Assembly: GCF_036226405.1 (NCBI RefSeq)
Contig: NZ_CP108464.1
Location: 496,001-560,000 of the forward strand
Reading direction: 5' to 3'
DNA: 64,000 bases
Source: Streptomyces sp. NBC_01260
GTDB taxonomy: Bacteria; Actinomycetota; Actinomycetes; Streptomycetales; Streptomycetaceae
Below the pieces are notes generated by a model. It made no database searches and had not been told where the DNA came from. It worked only from the letters and a program-made list of their open reading frames with translations. A program made the position numbers and the translations under genes. Below are positions 25,868-33,898 of the stretch, in pieces. How positions within the stretch are numbered: the stretch's first letter is position 1; every line of letters starts with the position of its first letter.

Positions 25868-27276
25868 GTTCGCGCCCCCTCGATCAGTGCACGGAGCCCG
25901 GCCCCGCAGTAGAAGCCCTGGCAGCGCCCGTTGCCCGCCCGCGTCCTGCGCGCCAGCCCTTGTGCCGAGCGCGGCGGCAGCACGGAATCCAGTGCGTCGC
26001 GGACCTCGCCCGCGGTGACGCGTTCGCAGTGGCAGACCACGGTGCCGTAGGCGGGGTCCCCGGCGATGAGTCCGGCGTCCAGGTAGGGGCGGTCGGCCGC
26101 CTCGCCGAGGTCCGGCATGGTGACGGGCGGCAGTCCGGCCGGTGCGCCGAGGTCGAGGCCGGTCCGGGCGAGGAGGGCGGTGACGTGTGCGGCGATGGCC
26201 ATGGAGGCGGTCAGCCCGGTGGACCGGATGCCGCCCACGGCGATGTAGCGCCGGTCCGGGTACTCCTTGATCCGGTAGTCCTCGTGGCCGGTGGCCGCGC
26301 GCAGCCCCGCGTAGACGGCGGTGACCTCCTCGTCGATCAGCCGCGGCAGGATCCTGCGGCCCTTCTCCCGCAGCAGCGCGATGGCGTCCTCGGTCGACTC
26401 GGTGGCTGCCTTGTCGTCGAGGTCCTCGGCGGTCGGGCCGAGCAGTACGTTGCCGAAGACGGTCGGTGCCACCAGGACGCCCTTGCCCGCCGCGGTGGGA
26501 ACGGGCAGCAGGATGTGACGGACGAGATCGCGCGCGAGCTTGTCGAAGACGATGAGCTGTCCGCGGCGCGGGGTGACGGTGAAGGCGTCGTGCCCGAACA
26601 GCCGGTCGATCTCGTCGGCGTGCAGTCCCGCCGCGTTGATCAGCTGACGGGTGCGGACCGGGCCGCGGGTGGTGGTCAGGGTGTGGATGCCGGTGCTGGA
26701 CTCGATGCCCGTGACGCGGCAGTCCAGGTGCAGATGGACGCCGGCCAGGACTGCCTGGGTGGCGAAGGCGAGCGGGGTGGTCCAGGGGCAGATGACGGAC
26801 TCGTCGGGAATCTCCAGTGCGCCCAGCGCGCCCGGCCCCAGGTGCGGTTCGAGCTCGGCGAGCCGGCCCGCGTCCAGCAGTCGTGCAGCGTGGTAGCCGT
26901 TTCGCTCGGCCTTCGCCAACAGGTCGGGAAGCGCTTCGAGTTGTTCCTCGTCCCAGGCCACGAGGAGAGCGCCGACACGTTCGACGGGGATGCCCGTCTC
27001 GGCGGCGTACGCGGCGAGTCTGCGCTGCCCCTCGCGTACCAGCCGGGCCTCCAGCGAACCGGGCACGGCGTCGAACCCGGTGTGCAGGATCGCGGTGTTG
27101 GCCTTGGACGTGCCGTTGCCGATGTCGTCCGAGGCCTCGACGAGGGCGGTACGGACGCGGTGACGGGCCAGCTCACGGGCGATCGCGGTGCCGACCACGC
27201 CGGCTCCGATGACCGTGACGTCGTAGGGCGGGCCGTCGGGCAGCGGCTGCCCGGCCGTCGTGACGGTGCGGTTCAT
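25864..27276 (-). CDS. GlpA-like FAD-dependent dehydrogenase with a BFD-type [2Fe-2S] domain
   Basis: A 470-residue protein. The N-terminal DAO domain begins VTVIGAGVVGTAIARELA (about 15-32) and extends to about 375. The C-terminal part has a BFD/GlpA-type cluster motif, CHCERVTAGEVRDA and the later GRCQGFYCG, with four cysteines for a [2Fe-2S] centre. This is the layout of anaerobic-type glycerol-3-phosphate dehydrogenase GlpA. Lying between an FGGY kinase and a second FAD oxidoreductase, it most likely oxidises the kinase product. The true substrate could be another polyol phosphate. It follows the kinase gene by 19 bp. Confidence 0.83.
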   Translation of the reverse strand: MNRTVTTAGQPLPDGPPYDVTVIGAGVVGTAIARELARHRVRTALVEASDDIGNGTSKANTAILHTGFDAVPGSLEARLVREGQRRLAAYAAETGIPVERVGALLVAWDEEQLEALPDLLAKAERNGYHAARLLDAGRLAELEPHLGPGALGALEIPDESVICPWTTPLAFATQAVLAGVHLHLDCRVTGIESSTGIHTLTTTRGPVRTRQLINAAGLHADEIDRLFGHDAFTVTPRRGQLIVFDKLARDLVRHILLPVPTAAGKGVLVAPTVFGNVLLGPTAEDLDDKAATESTEDAIALLREKGRRILPRLIDEEVTAVYAGLRAATGHEDYRIKEYPDRRYIAVGGIRSTGLTASMAIAAHVTALLARTGLDLGAPAGLPPVTMPDLGEAADRPYLDAGLIAGDPAYGTVVCHCERVTAGEVRDALDSVLPPRSAQGLARRTRAGNGRCQGFYCGAGLRALIEGART

Positions 27277-27295
27277 CGGCCGGTCCGGGCCGTTG

Positions 27296-28729
27296 TCACG
27301 ACCGCTCCAGGAGCGTGTCGACGGCCGCGCGGAATCCGGCGAGGCGCTCGGCCGCCTCGGCGGGGCCGATCCTCGGCTCGTACACCGCGGCCGGTTCCCA
27401 GTCGGGCACGGCCTGCCGCAGGGAGAGCCCCGGATCGAGGCCGAGCCGGGCCACGGCCCCCACGCCGAGCGCGGTGACGTCGGGCAGCGCGGACACCTCG
27501 ACGGGCCGTTGCAGCAGGTCGGCCTGGGTCTGCATGAGCAGCGCGGAGCGGGTCAGCCCGCCGTCGACGCGCAGCACCCCGGGCCGCGCCCCCAGATCCG
27601 CCGCCACCGCTTCGGCCAGCTCGGCCACCTGTGCGGCGATGCCCTCGCACAGGGCCCGCACCAGATGGCCCGCGGTGGTGTCCAGGCTCAGCCCGGTCAC
27701 CGAACCTCGCAGGTCGCCGCGCCACCAGGGGGCGGCGAGCCCGGCGAGCGCCGGTACGAAGGTGACGCCCCCGGAGTCGGGGACGGAGCCGCCGACCGGG
27801 TCGAGGTCTGCGGCGCCGGAGATCACCTTGAGGTCGGTGAGCCAGCGCACCGCGGAGGCCGCCGTGTAGACCTGTCCGTCCAGGCAGTAGCTGGTCTGCC
27901 CGCCGAGCCGCCAGGCCACGCAGCTGACCAGTCCGGTAGAGCTGCGGCGCGGCGCCGGGCCCGTCTGGGCCAGCAGGAACGCACCGGTTCCGTAGGTGCA
28001 CTTGGCGGTGCCCGGCTCCAGCGCGCTCTGTGCCAGCAGGGCGGCCTGCTGGTCGACGAGGAGTCCGGTCAGCGGGAGCTCGCCGCCGAACGCGGTCGTC
28101 GTTCCGAACACTCCGGCGGCGTCGACCACCGACGGCAGCCGTTCGCCGCCCAGGCCGAAGATGTCCAGGGCGGCGGGTGACCAGCCGACCCGGTCGAGAT
28201 CGAGCAGCTGGGTGCGCCCGGCCGTCGCGGCGTCGGTGACGAACGCACCGGTGAGCCGGTGGACCAGCCAGGAGTCGCTGGTGGTGACGACTCCCTCGCG
28301 GGTCAGCTCGCGGCGGATCCAGGCCATCTTCGGGGCAGCGAAATAGGGGTCGAGGGGCAGCCCGGTGAGTTCTTTCAACTCTTCTTCATGCACGACGAGT
28401 TCGCCACACAGCCCGGCGGCCCGGCGGTCCTGCCAGACGATTGCGTCGGTGAGCGGCCTTCCGGTGTCCGGATCCCAGGCGAGCACGGTCTCGCCCTGAT
28501 TGGCGAGCCCGACGGCGGCCACCGGTTCACCCGCTTCGGCCAGGGCCCGCATTCCGGCATCGACGACCGAGCCGTACAGCTCGGCGGGGTCGGCCTCGAC
28601 CACTCCGCCGGAGCCGAACCGGGGGCGCACCGGAGCCGAACCGGAACCGATCACGCCCCGCTCCGGGCAGATCACCAGCGCCTTGGTGCCGGAGGTCCCC
28701 TGGTCCACAGCGAGTACCGGACCTGTCAT
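27296..28729 (-). CDS. FGGY-family carbohydrate kinase (glycerol/polyol kinase-like)
   Basis: A 477-residue kinase. The phosphate-1 loop is LAVDQGTSGTKALVI at the start, and IVWQDRRA follows near residue 98. GTGAFLLAQTG and the C-terminal adenosine motif VDGGLTRSALLMQTQADLL complete the FGGY signature. It phosphorylates a sugar or polyol with ATP; the next gene favours glycerol or a related alditol. It is the first gene of a three-gene operon. The ATG at 28729 has GGAG 7 nt upstream; a longer frame upstream has no support. No dedicated importer (GlpF-type) adjoins it. Confidence 0.85.
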   Translation of the reverse strand: MTGPVLAVDQGTSGTKALVICPERGVIGSGSAPVRPRFGSGGVVEADPAELYGSVVDAGMRALAEAGEPVAAVGLANQGETVLAWDPDTGRPLTDAIVWQDRRAAGLCGELVVHEEELKELTGLPLDPYFAAPKMAWIRRELTREGVVTTSDSWLVHRLTGAFVTDAATAGRTQLLDLDRVGWSPAALDIFGLGGERLPSVVDAAGVFGTTTAFGGELPLTGLLVDQQAALLAQSALEPGTAKCTYGTGAFLLAQTGPAPRRSSTGLVSCVAWRLGGQTSYCLDGQVYTAASAVRWLTDLKVISGAADLDPVGGSVPDSGGVTFVPALAGLAAPWWRGDLRGSVTGLSLDTTAGHLVRALCEGIAAQVAELAEAVAADLGARPGVLRVDGGLTRSALLMQTQADLLQRPVEVSALPDVTALGVGAVARLGLDPGLSLRQAVPDWEPAAVYEPRIGPAEAAERLAGFRAAVDTLLERS

Positions 28730-29049
28730 CGGCTCTCCAGTGGTACGCAAGCTCCGGCGCTTGAACGGAATCGTGATCTTCGGTTGCGGGAACCCAGAGT
28801 GGTGCAGCCCGGCGGTTCCGTCAAGCACCAGTAAAGCCCATGTCCGGAACCCTCTTCAACGCTCAACCTCCGGTTGACCCAGGCGACTTGAATAAGATCC
28901 ACGAATCATTCGGGAGTTCGACGCAACGGGCTCTACACTCACCGCCGAGCAACAACCGGACGCTTTACAGCAGTTCATATTTCAACAGCTGCATCACCCC
29001 CCACGTCCTAGAGGATCGATGAGACCGACACCACGCCCAGAGCGCATCC
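28730..29049. other. Divergent intergenic region
   Basis: This 320-bp region separates the kinase operon from a divergent hypothetical gene. It includes a relatively AT-rich part (about 28880-29030) where both promoters probably lie. A 60-codon frame starting at 28840 has no RBS and is not supported. No known operator type is recognised. Confidence 0.4.
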
Positions 29050-30057
29050 ATGGCCAACAGTGATTTCCGGCCGGTTTACCACCCGGCCGGCCACGACAAT
29101 GAACTCCGTTCCGCGTTACAGGATTTACGGACCGGCCGCTGGCTCTCCATGCGCAATCTGCTGGAGAGCACGCCGGACTGGACCCTGTGGACCCAGCGCA
29201 CCCAGGTGCTCGGAGCGGTTGCCGCGGGGTCGGACGCGGTACAGGCCTGGCTGACCGAGGAGCCCCGGAGCGTCGCGGCCGCCGTGATGCACGCCCGAGT
29301 CGTCGTGGAGCGGGCCGTCCGGGCCCACCGCGAGGGGCACCGCCGCGCGCAGGAGCTGTGGCAGCAGGCCTGGGAGGCGTGCCGCTCGGCCGCCCACGCC
29401 TCGCCCGCGGACCCGGTGCCCTGGGTGTGCCTGTTGGCCCTCTCCCAGCTGGACGAACGCCAGCGGCTGGAGGAGCACCGGCTGCATCCGCCGGGGCCCA
29501 TGCTCTTTCCGGGGCCGTGGGGTCTGCTGGCGGAGGCGGACAAGCGCGATCCGTTCAACCGCGAGGCCTATCACCGGATGCTGCAGTTCGTCTATGCGCG
29601 CAAGGCCGGTGGCGCCCTGTCCGAAGCGGTCAACTTCGTTCAGTGGGCGGCCTCCTCGGCACCCGACGGGTCCGCTCTGCACGTGCTTCCGCTGTACGTG
29701 CGGGTCGAGCGCTACCGTCGCGAACGCGGCCATGAGAAGGCGCTGGACCTGCACTGGGTCACCGAGGACGCGGAGCGCGACGCCGTCCGCGCTCTGGACA
29801 TCTGGTTCCTGCGCACGTCCGCGCCCAGCCGCACCCTGCTCGACCTCAACTATCTGGCGCACGCCCTGTGGGGCGCGCTCCAGTTCGCCGACGCGGCGCC
29901 GGTGTTCAGGGAGCTCGGCCCCTATTTCACCTCGCTGCCCTGGGCGTACCGCACCCGTACGCCCAAGGACCCCGGCGGCGCCGAGGAAGTGTTCCTGCGC
30001 GCCCGCGGCCGCGCCCTGGCCGCGGCCCGCGACCCGGGCAGGGGACCGCACGGCTGA
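29050..30057 (+). CDS. Hypothetical helical (TPR-like) protein
   Basis: A 335-residue, probably cytosolic, tryptophan-rich helical protein: GRWLSMRNLLESTPDWTLWT, LWQQAWEACRSAAHASP, PGPWGLLAEADKRDPFNREA and LNYLAHALWGALQFADAAPVF. The spacing of the helices suggests degenerate TPR or Sel1-like repeats. No signal peptide or membrane segment is seen and no function is recognised. It lies 90 bp upstream of the amino-acid permease on the same strand and may share its transcript. The ATG has only a weak RBS. Confidence 0.65.
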   Translation: MANSDFRPVYHPAGHDNELRSALQDLRTGRWLSMRNLLESTPDWTLWTQRTQVLGAVAAGSDAVQAWLTEEPRSVAAAVMHARVVVERAVRAHREGHRRAQELWQQAWEACRSAAHASPADPVPWVCLLALSQLDERQRLEEHRLHPPGPMLFPGPWGLLAEADKRDPFNREAYHRMLQFVYARKAGGALSEAVNFVQWAASSAPDGSALHVLPLYVRVERYRRERGHEKALDLHWVTEDAERDAVRALDIWFLRTSAPSRTLLDLNYLAHALWGALQFADAAPVFRELGPYFTSLPWAYRTRTPKDPGGAEEVFLRARGRALAAARDPGRGPHG

Positions 30058-30146
30058 GCCGGAGCCCGCATCGCCCCGCGCCCTCTTCCTGTCACCCGCA
30101 CCGTCTCTCCCAGTCCCCGCAACGTCACCGCTCACGGAGGTCCCCC

Positions 30147-31676
30147 ATGTCCCTATCCACCTCGCCCCACACGGGTTCCGAGGCCCACGCACCCAAGGAC
30201 GAGGAACAGCGGCTGCGCGAGCTCGGCTACCAGCCGGTGCTCGCGCGGCGGATGGGCGGCTTCGGCAACTTCGCCATCAGCTTCTCCGTCATCTCGATCC
30301 TGTCCGGCTGCATGACCCTGTACGGCTTCGGCATGTCGACCGGCGGGCCCGCGGTGATGCTGTGGGGCTGGGCCGGGGTCGGTCTGTTCGTGCTCTGCGT
30401 GGGCATGGCGCTCGCCGAGGTCACCAGCGCGTACCCGACGTCCGGGGCGCTCTACTACATGGCGGACCGGCTCGGCGGCCGCAAGTGGGGCTGGTACACC
30501 GGCTGGCTGAATCTGCTCGGGCTGCTCGGCGCGATCGCCGGTATCGACTACGGTGCCGCGCTGTTCACCGGTGCGCTGATGAATCTGCAGTGGGGCTTCA
30601 CTCCCACTCCGGGCAAGACAATGATCATCTTCCTCTGCATCCTGCTGCTGCACGCCGTGCTGAACCTCTTCGGTGTCCGGCTCGTCAGCGTGCTCAACTC
30701 CATAAGTGTGTGGTGGCACCTGGCCGGCGTCGCGGTGATCGTCTCCGTGCTGGCGATCGTCCCCTCGCACCACCAGTCGCCGTCGTTCGTCTTCACCGAG
30801 TTCGTCAATGACACCGGCTGGGAGAACCCGCTCTACGTGGCCGCGATCGGTCTGCTGCTGGCCCAGTACACCTTCTGCGGCTACGACGCCTCCGCCCACC
30901 TGTCCGAGGAGACCTCGGACGCCTCGGTCTCGGCGCCCCGCGGCATCGTCCGTTCGATCTGGGTCTCGTGGCTGGCCGGCTTCGTGCTGCTCGCCGGGCT
31001 GACGTTCGCGATCCAGGACTACGCGGGCACCCAGGAGAGCGCCACCGGAGTGCCGCCGGCCCAGATCCTGATCGACGCGCTGGGCACCTCGGGCGCCACG
31101 GCCATGCTGCTGATCGTGATCGCGGCGCAGCTGTTCTGCGGCAACGCCGAGGTCGCAGCCGCCAGCCGGATGGTGTTCGCCTTCAGCCGGGACAACGCGC
31201 TGCCGGGCTCCGCGCTGTGGCGCAAGGTGAGCGCCCGCACGCAGACGCCGGTGAACGCGGTGTGGCTGTCGGTCGTCGTCGCCGGACTGCTCGCCGTTCC
31301 TTCGCTGTACTCCGCGACCGCGTACGGTGCGGTGACCGCGATCAACGTCATCGGCATCACGCCCGCCTACGCGATCCCGATCTTCCTGAAGCTGCGTGCG
31401 GGTGACCGTTTCGAGCGCGGGCCGTGGCACCTGGGCCGCTGGTCGAAGCCGGTCGGCTGGATCGCCGTGGTGTGGGTCTCCCTCGTGACCGTGCTGTTCC
31501 TGCTGCCGCAGTCGTCGCCGGTGACGATCGACTCGATGAACTACGCGTCGATCGCGCTGGTCGCCGTTCTGGTGCTGGCCACCGTGTGGTGGTTCGTCGC
31601 TCGGGGTTCGTACAGCACGCCGTCGGCTTACGGCAGCGCCCGTGAGCAGGCGGAGATCGAGGAAGGCATCATCTGA
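30147..31676 (+). CDS. APC-family amino acid permease (GABA/choline-type)
   Basis: A 509-residue permease with about 12 helices. It starts with the conserved soluble lead EEQRLRELGYQPVLARRMGG and the TM1 stretch NFAISFSVISILSGCMTLYG of the amino acid-choline transporter (BAT1/GabP-like) branch. CGYDASAHLSEET in TM6-loop is also typical. It should import GABA, ethanolamine-like amines or amino acids with protons. The ATG at 30147 has GGAGG 6 nt upstream. A strong terminator hairpin follows the stop. Confidence 0.88.
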   Translation: MSLSTSPHTGSEAHAPKDEEQRLRELGYQPVLARRMGGFGNFAISFSVISILSGCMTLYGFGMSTGGPAVMLWGWAGVGLFVLCVGMALAEVTSAYPTSGALYYMADRLGGRKWGWYTGWLNLLGLLGAIAGIDYGAALFTGALMNLQWGFTPTPGKTMIIFLCILLLHAVLNLFGVRLVSVLNSISVWWHLAGVAVIVSVLAIVPSHHQSPSFVFTEFVNDTGWENPLYVAAIGLLLAQYTFCGYDASAHLSEETSDASVSAPRGIVRSIWVSWLAGFVLLAGLTFAIQDYAGTQESATGVPPAQILIDALGTSGATAMLLIVIAAQLFCGNAEVAAASRMVFAFSRDNALPGSALWRKVSARTQTPVNAVWLSVVVAGLLAVPSLYSATAYGAVTAINVIGITPAYAIPIFLKLRAGDRFERGPWHLGRWSKPVGWIAVVWVSLVTVLFLLPQSSPVTIDSMNYASIALVAVLVLATVWWFVARGSYSTPSAYGSAREQAEIEEGII

Positions 31677-31697
31677 TCCGCCGGGCAGCCGACTGCC

Positions 31698-31730
31698 GGC
31701 CCTTCCGGATCCTCGCGATCCGGGAGGGCC
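31698..31730. terminator. Hairpin between the permease and the convergent TSUP gene
   Basis: Arms 31698-31711 and 31717-31730 pair at 13 of 14 positions (one G-U) around loop CTCGC. It can serve both convergent genes. Confidence 0.7.
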
Positions 31731-31734
31731 GCCG

Positions 31735-32502
31735 TCAGGTCAGCAGCAGTTGGAGGCCGCCCAGCACGGTTGCCCCGATGACGAGACGTTCGAAGAGTGT
31801 CTGGTTGATCCGGTCCACGCACTTGCGGCCGATCCAGGCGCCGGGGAGCACGAACAGCAGCATGCAGGCGTCGAGCAGCAGCGACTGGGCGTCGATCAGT
31901 CCGAGGCCCACGCTGAACGGCACCTTTGAGGTGTTGACGATCAGGAAGAACCACGCCGAGGTGCCGAGGAAGCCGAGCTTGCGAAACCCGGCGGAGAGCA
32001 GATAGAGCGACATGACGGGGCCGCCCGCGTTGGCGACCATGGTGGTGAAGCCGCCGAGCACCCCGTACGAGCGGGCCTTGAGCCGCTCGGCCGCGGCCGG
32101 CGGGCCCGCGTCCGCCGACGGCTCCCCGCTCCCGGCCGCGGTGCGGCGGCGCCAGATCGTGACTCCCGCCATGAAGACGAGGATCGCGCCGATCGAGGTC
32201 CGCACGGCGGCGTCGCCGGCCCACATCATGAACAGCGTGCCCGCCACCACGCCGACGGCGACGGCGGGGAAGAGCCGCAGCAGCGTCGGCCAGTGCGCGT
32301 GGCGGCGGTAGGTGAGTACGGCGAGCACATCACCGGCGATGAGGATCGGGAGCAGCACTCCGGTGGACTCGCGGGCGGGGAGCACCGCCGCGAAGACCGC
32401 GAGACTGATCGTATTGGCACCGCTGACGGCCGTCTTGGAGAAGCCGACGAGCGCGGATGCCGCGGCCAGCGCCGCCAGTTGCCAGAGGGTGAGTGTGTCC
32501 AT
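31735..32502 (-). CDS. TauE/SafE (TSUP) family sulphite/organic anion exporter
   Basis: A 255-residue membrane protein with about eight helices in two repeats: LAAASALVGFSKTAVSG at the N-terminus and YGVLGGFTTMVANAGGPVMSLYLL in the second half. The G-x-x-T-x-x-A-N-A-x-G-P motif is characteristic of TSUP. Members export sulphite, sulphoacetate or similar small anions; here no sulphur-metabolism gene adjoins it. The ATG at 32502 (MDTLTLWQ) begins at the first helix. Its RBS is poor, so an upstream GTG at 32544 remains possible. It is divergent from the DeoR/LacI regulator across 140 bp. Confidence 0.82.
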   Translation of the reverse strand: MDTLTLWQLAALAAASALVGFSKTAVSGANTISLAVFAAVLPARESTGVLLPILIAGDVLAVLTYRRHAHWPTLLRLFPAVAVGVVAGTLFMMWAGDAAVRTSIGAILVFMAGVTIWRRRTAAGSGEPSADAGPPAAAERLKARSYGVLGGFTTMVANAGGPVMSLYLLSAGFRKLGFLGTSAWFFLIVNTSKVPFSVGLGLIDAQSLLLDACMLLFVLPGAWIGRKCVDRINQTLFERLVIGATVLGGLQLLLT

Positions 32503-32579
32503 GCCAGGAACAGATCGTAATCTGCCATGATCTTCGGCCGCCACCCAGCCGGGGAACCGGCATGGCTATGCTGCGCTCC

Positions 32580-32605
32580 AAGCGCTCACACGAAGCGTTC
32601 AAACG
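32580..32605. promoter_or_regulatory. Tandem 13-bp operator before the DeoR/LacI hybrid regulator
   Basis: Two abutting direct copies, AAGCGCTCACACG (32580-32592) and AAGCGTTCAAACG (32593-32605), match at 11 of 13 positions. They lie 36 bp upstream of the regulator's ATG. The second copy differs by one base from the complement of a site before the ABC operon, which supports autoregulation plus control of the operon. Confidence 0.6.
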
Positions 32606-32641
32606 CACAAAGCGCAGCGGTACGGCGAGGGGGCCAGCAGC

Positions 32642-33796
32642 ATGCGGGAGCCGGTTGAACTCAGGCGTCAGCGGATCATGGCGGTGGTGGAGTCGCGCGG
32701 CGCGGTCAAGGTCAGCGTGCTCGCCGCCGAACTGGACGTCTCCGTGGTCACGGTGCGGCGGGATGTCGAGGAGCTGACCCGGGCCGGGCGGCTGCGGCGC
32801 GGTCACGGCGTGGCCAGGCCGTTGCGGGAACCGGCGGGAGCCGCGGTCGTGCCGGCTGCGCGGGGAGGCGAGCCGGCCGGTGAGGGCGGCGCTGTCGCCC
32901 TGGTCGTGCCGGAGCGGCATTCGTACCTGTACGAGACGCTGCACGGCGCCCGGAGCGTGCTGGAGGAGGCCGGTATCCGGATCGCGCTGCACATCGCACC
33001 GCAGTCGGCCGGTGCCGAACGGCCGCTGGTGGAGCGGGCGCTGGCGGACGGAGCGCGCGGGCTGCTGATCGCCCCGCGATGGCGCAACGCGCTCTCCGAG
33101 GAACAGGACTACGGCTGGCTGGCGGACGTGCAGGTGCCGACCGTGCTGATGGAGCGGCGGCCCCGGCCGGGCAGCGCCCTGCACGCCCTGGACTCCGTCT
33201 GTTCGGATCACTGGTACGGGACGCACCTCGCCGTGGAGCATCTGGTGGCGCTGGGCCATCGCCGGATCGTGCTGGCCGCCCGCGACGACAGCCCGACGGC
33301 ACGCACCGTACGTGCCGCGTTCGCCCAGATCGCGGCCGGCCGCCCCGAGGTGGAGGACTGGACGGTGGTGCTGAGTTCGCCGAACGCGGTGCCAGGACCG
33401 GGCCCGGACGGGTCGGGACCGGCGCGGGTGGTCTCCCCGGGCAGCGGCCACGCGCCCGATCTCGCCGCGCTGCTGCGCGAGCGCGGCGCCACGGCGGCCG
33501 TGCTGCACGGCGACGTGGACGCGCTGATGCTGGTGCAACGCCTGGCCGAGAGCGGTGTGCAGGTGCCCCGGGACTGCTCGGTGGTGGCGTACGACGATGT
33601 GGTCGCGGCCCTCGGCAGCACGCCGCTGACCGCGGTGGCGCCACCCAAGGCGGAGATCGGCAGGGCGGCTGCCGAGCTGCTGCTCCACCGGCTTTCCGGA
33701 GCGGCCGGGGCGGCCGGCCCGGTGCGCCGGACGGAGTTGCTGCCGGAGTTGAAGGTCCGCGGATCGGCACAGACGATCACCCTCGCCATGGATTGA
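32642..33796 (+). CDS. Hybrid regulator: DeoR-type HTH fused to LacI-type sugar-binding domain
   Basis: A 384-residue transcription factor. Residues 6-60 are a DeoR helix-turn-helix (RRQRIMAVVESRGAVKVSVL followed by AAELDVSVVTVRRDVEEL), rather than the usual LacI headpiece. Residues about 85-375 are a LacI/periplasmic-binding-protein effector domain, seen in DSVCSDHWYGTHLAVEHLVA, LGHRRIVLAARDD and DCSVVAYDDVVAALGSTPLTAV. Such hybrids repress sugar genes until a sugar binds. It lies just upstream of a sugar ABC operon on the same strand, and matching 13-bp operators flank it on both sides. It is probably the local sugar-responsive repressor. Confidence 0.87.
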   Translation: MREPVELRRQRIMAVVESRGAVKVSVLAAELDVSVVTVRRDVEELTRAGRLRRGHGVARPLREPAGAAVVPAARGGEPAGEGGAVALVVPERHSYLYETLHGARSVLEEAGIRIALHIAPQSAGAERPLVERALADGARGLLIAPRWRNALSEEQDYGWLADVQVPTVLMERRPRPGSALHALDSVCSDHWYGTHLAVEHLVALGHRRIVLAARDDSPTARTVRAAFAQIAAGRPEVEDWTVVLSSPNAVPGPGPDGSGPARVVSPGSGHAPDLAALLRERGATAAVLHGDVDALMLVQRLAESGVQVPRDCSVVAYDDVVAALGSTPLTAVAPPKAEIGRAAAELLLHRLSGAAGAAGPVRRTELLPELKVRGSAQTITLAMD

Positions 33797-33797
33797 T

Positions 33798-33810
33798 CGT
33801 TTGACCGCTT
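33798..33810. promoter_or_regulatory. Inverted copy of the 13-bp operator before the sugar ABC operon
   Basis: CGTTTGACCGCTT is the reverse complement of AAGCGGTCAAACG, one base different from the site at 32593-32605. It starts 2 bp after the regulator's stop and 89 bp before the binding-protein start. A weaker ATTGACC half-site follows near 33831-33837. Confidence 0.6.
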
Positions 33811-33898
33811 CAATTTTCTTCTGAGCGATCTATTGACCACTACCGATCAGCCGAACAGGATTCCCCGTGTCCTCAATCAGGAGCCGCGGGAGGCGCCC

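Noticed and set aside
28840..29022. 60-codon frame in the kinase upstream region
   Set aside because: No RBS, no family resemblance, unfavourable codon use, and it occupies the likely divergent promoter.
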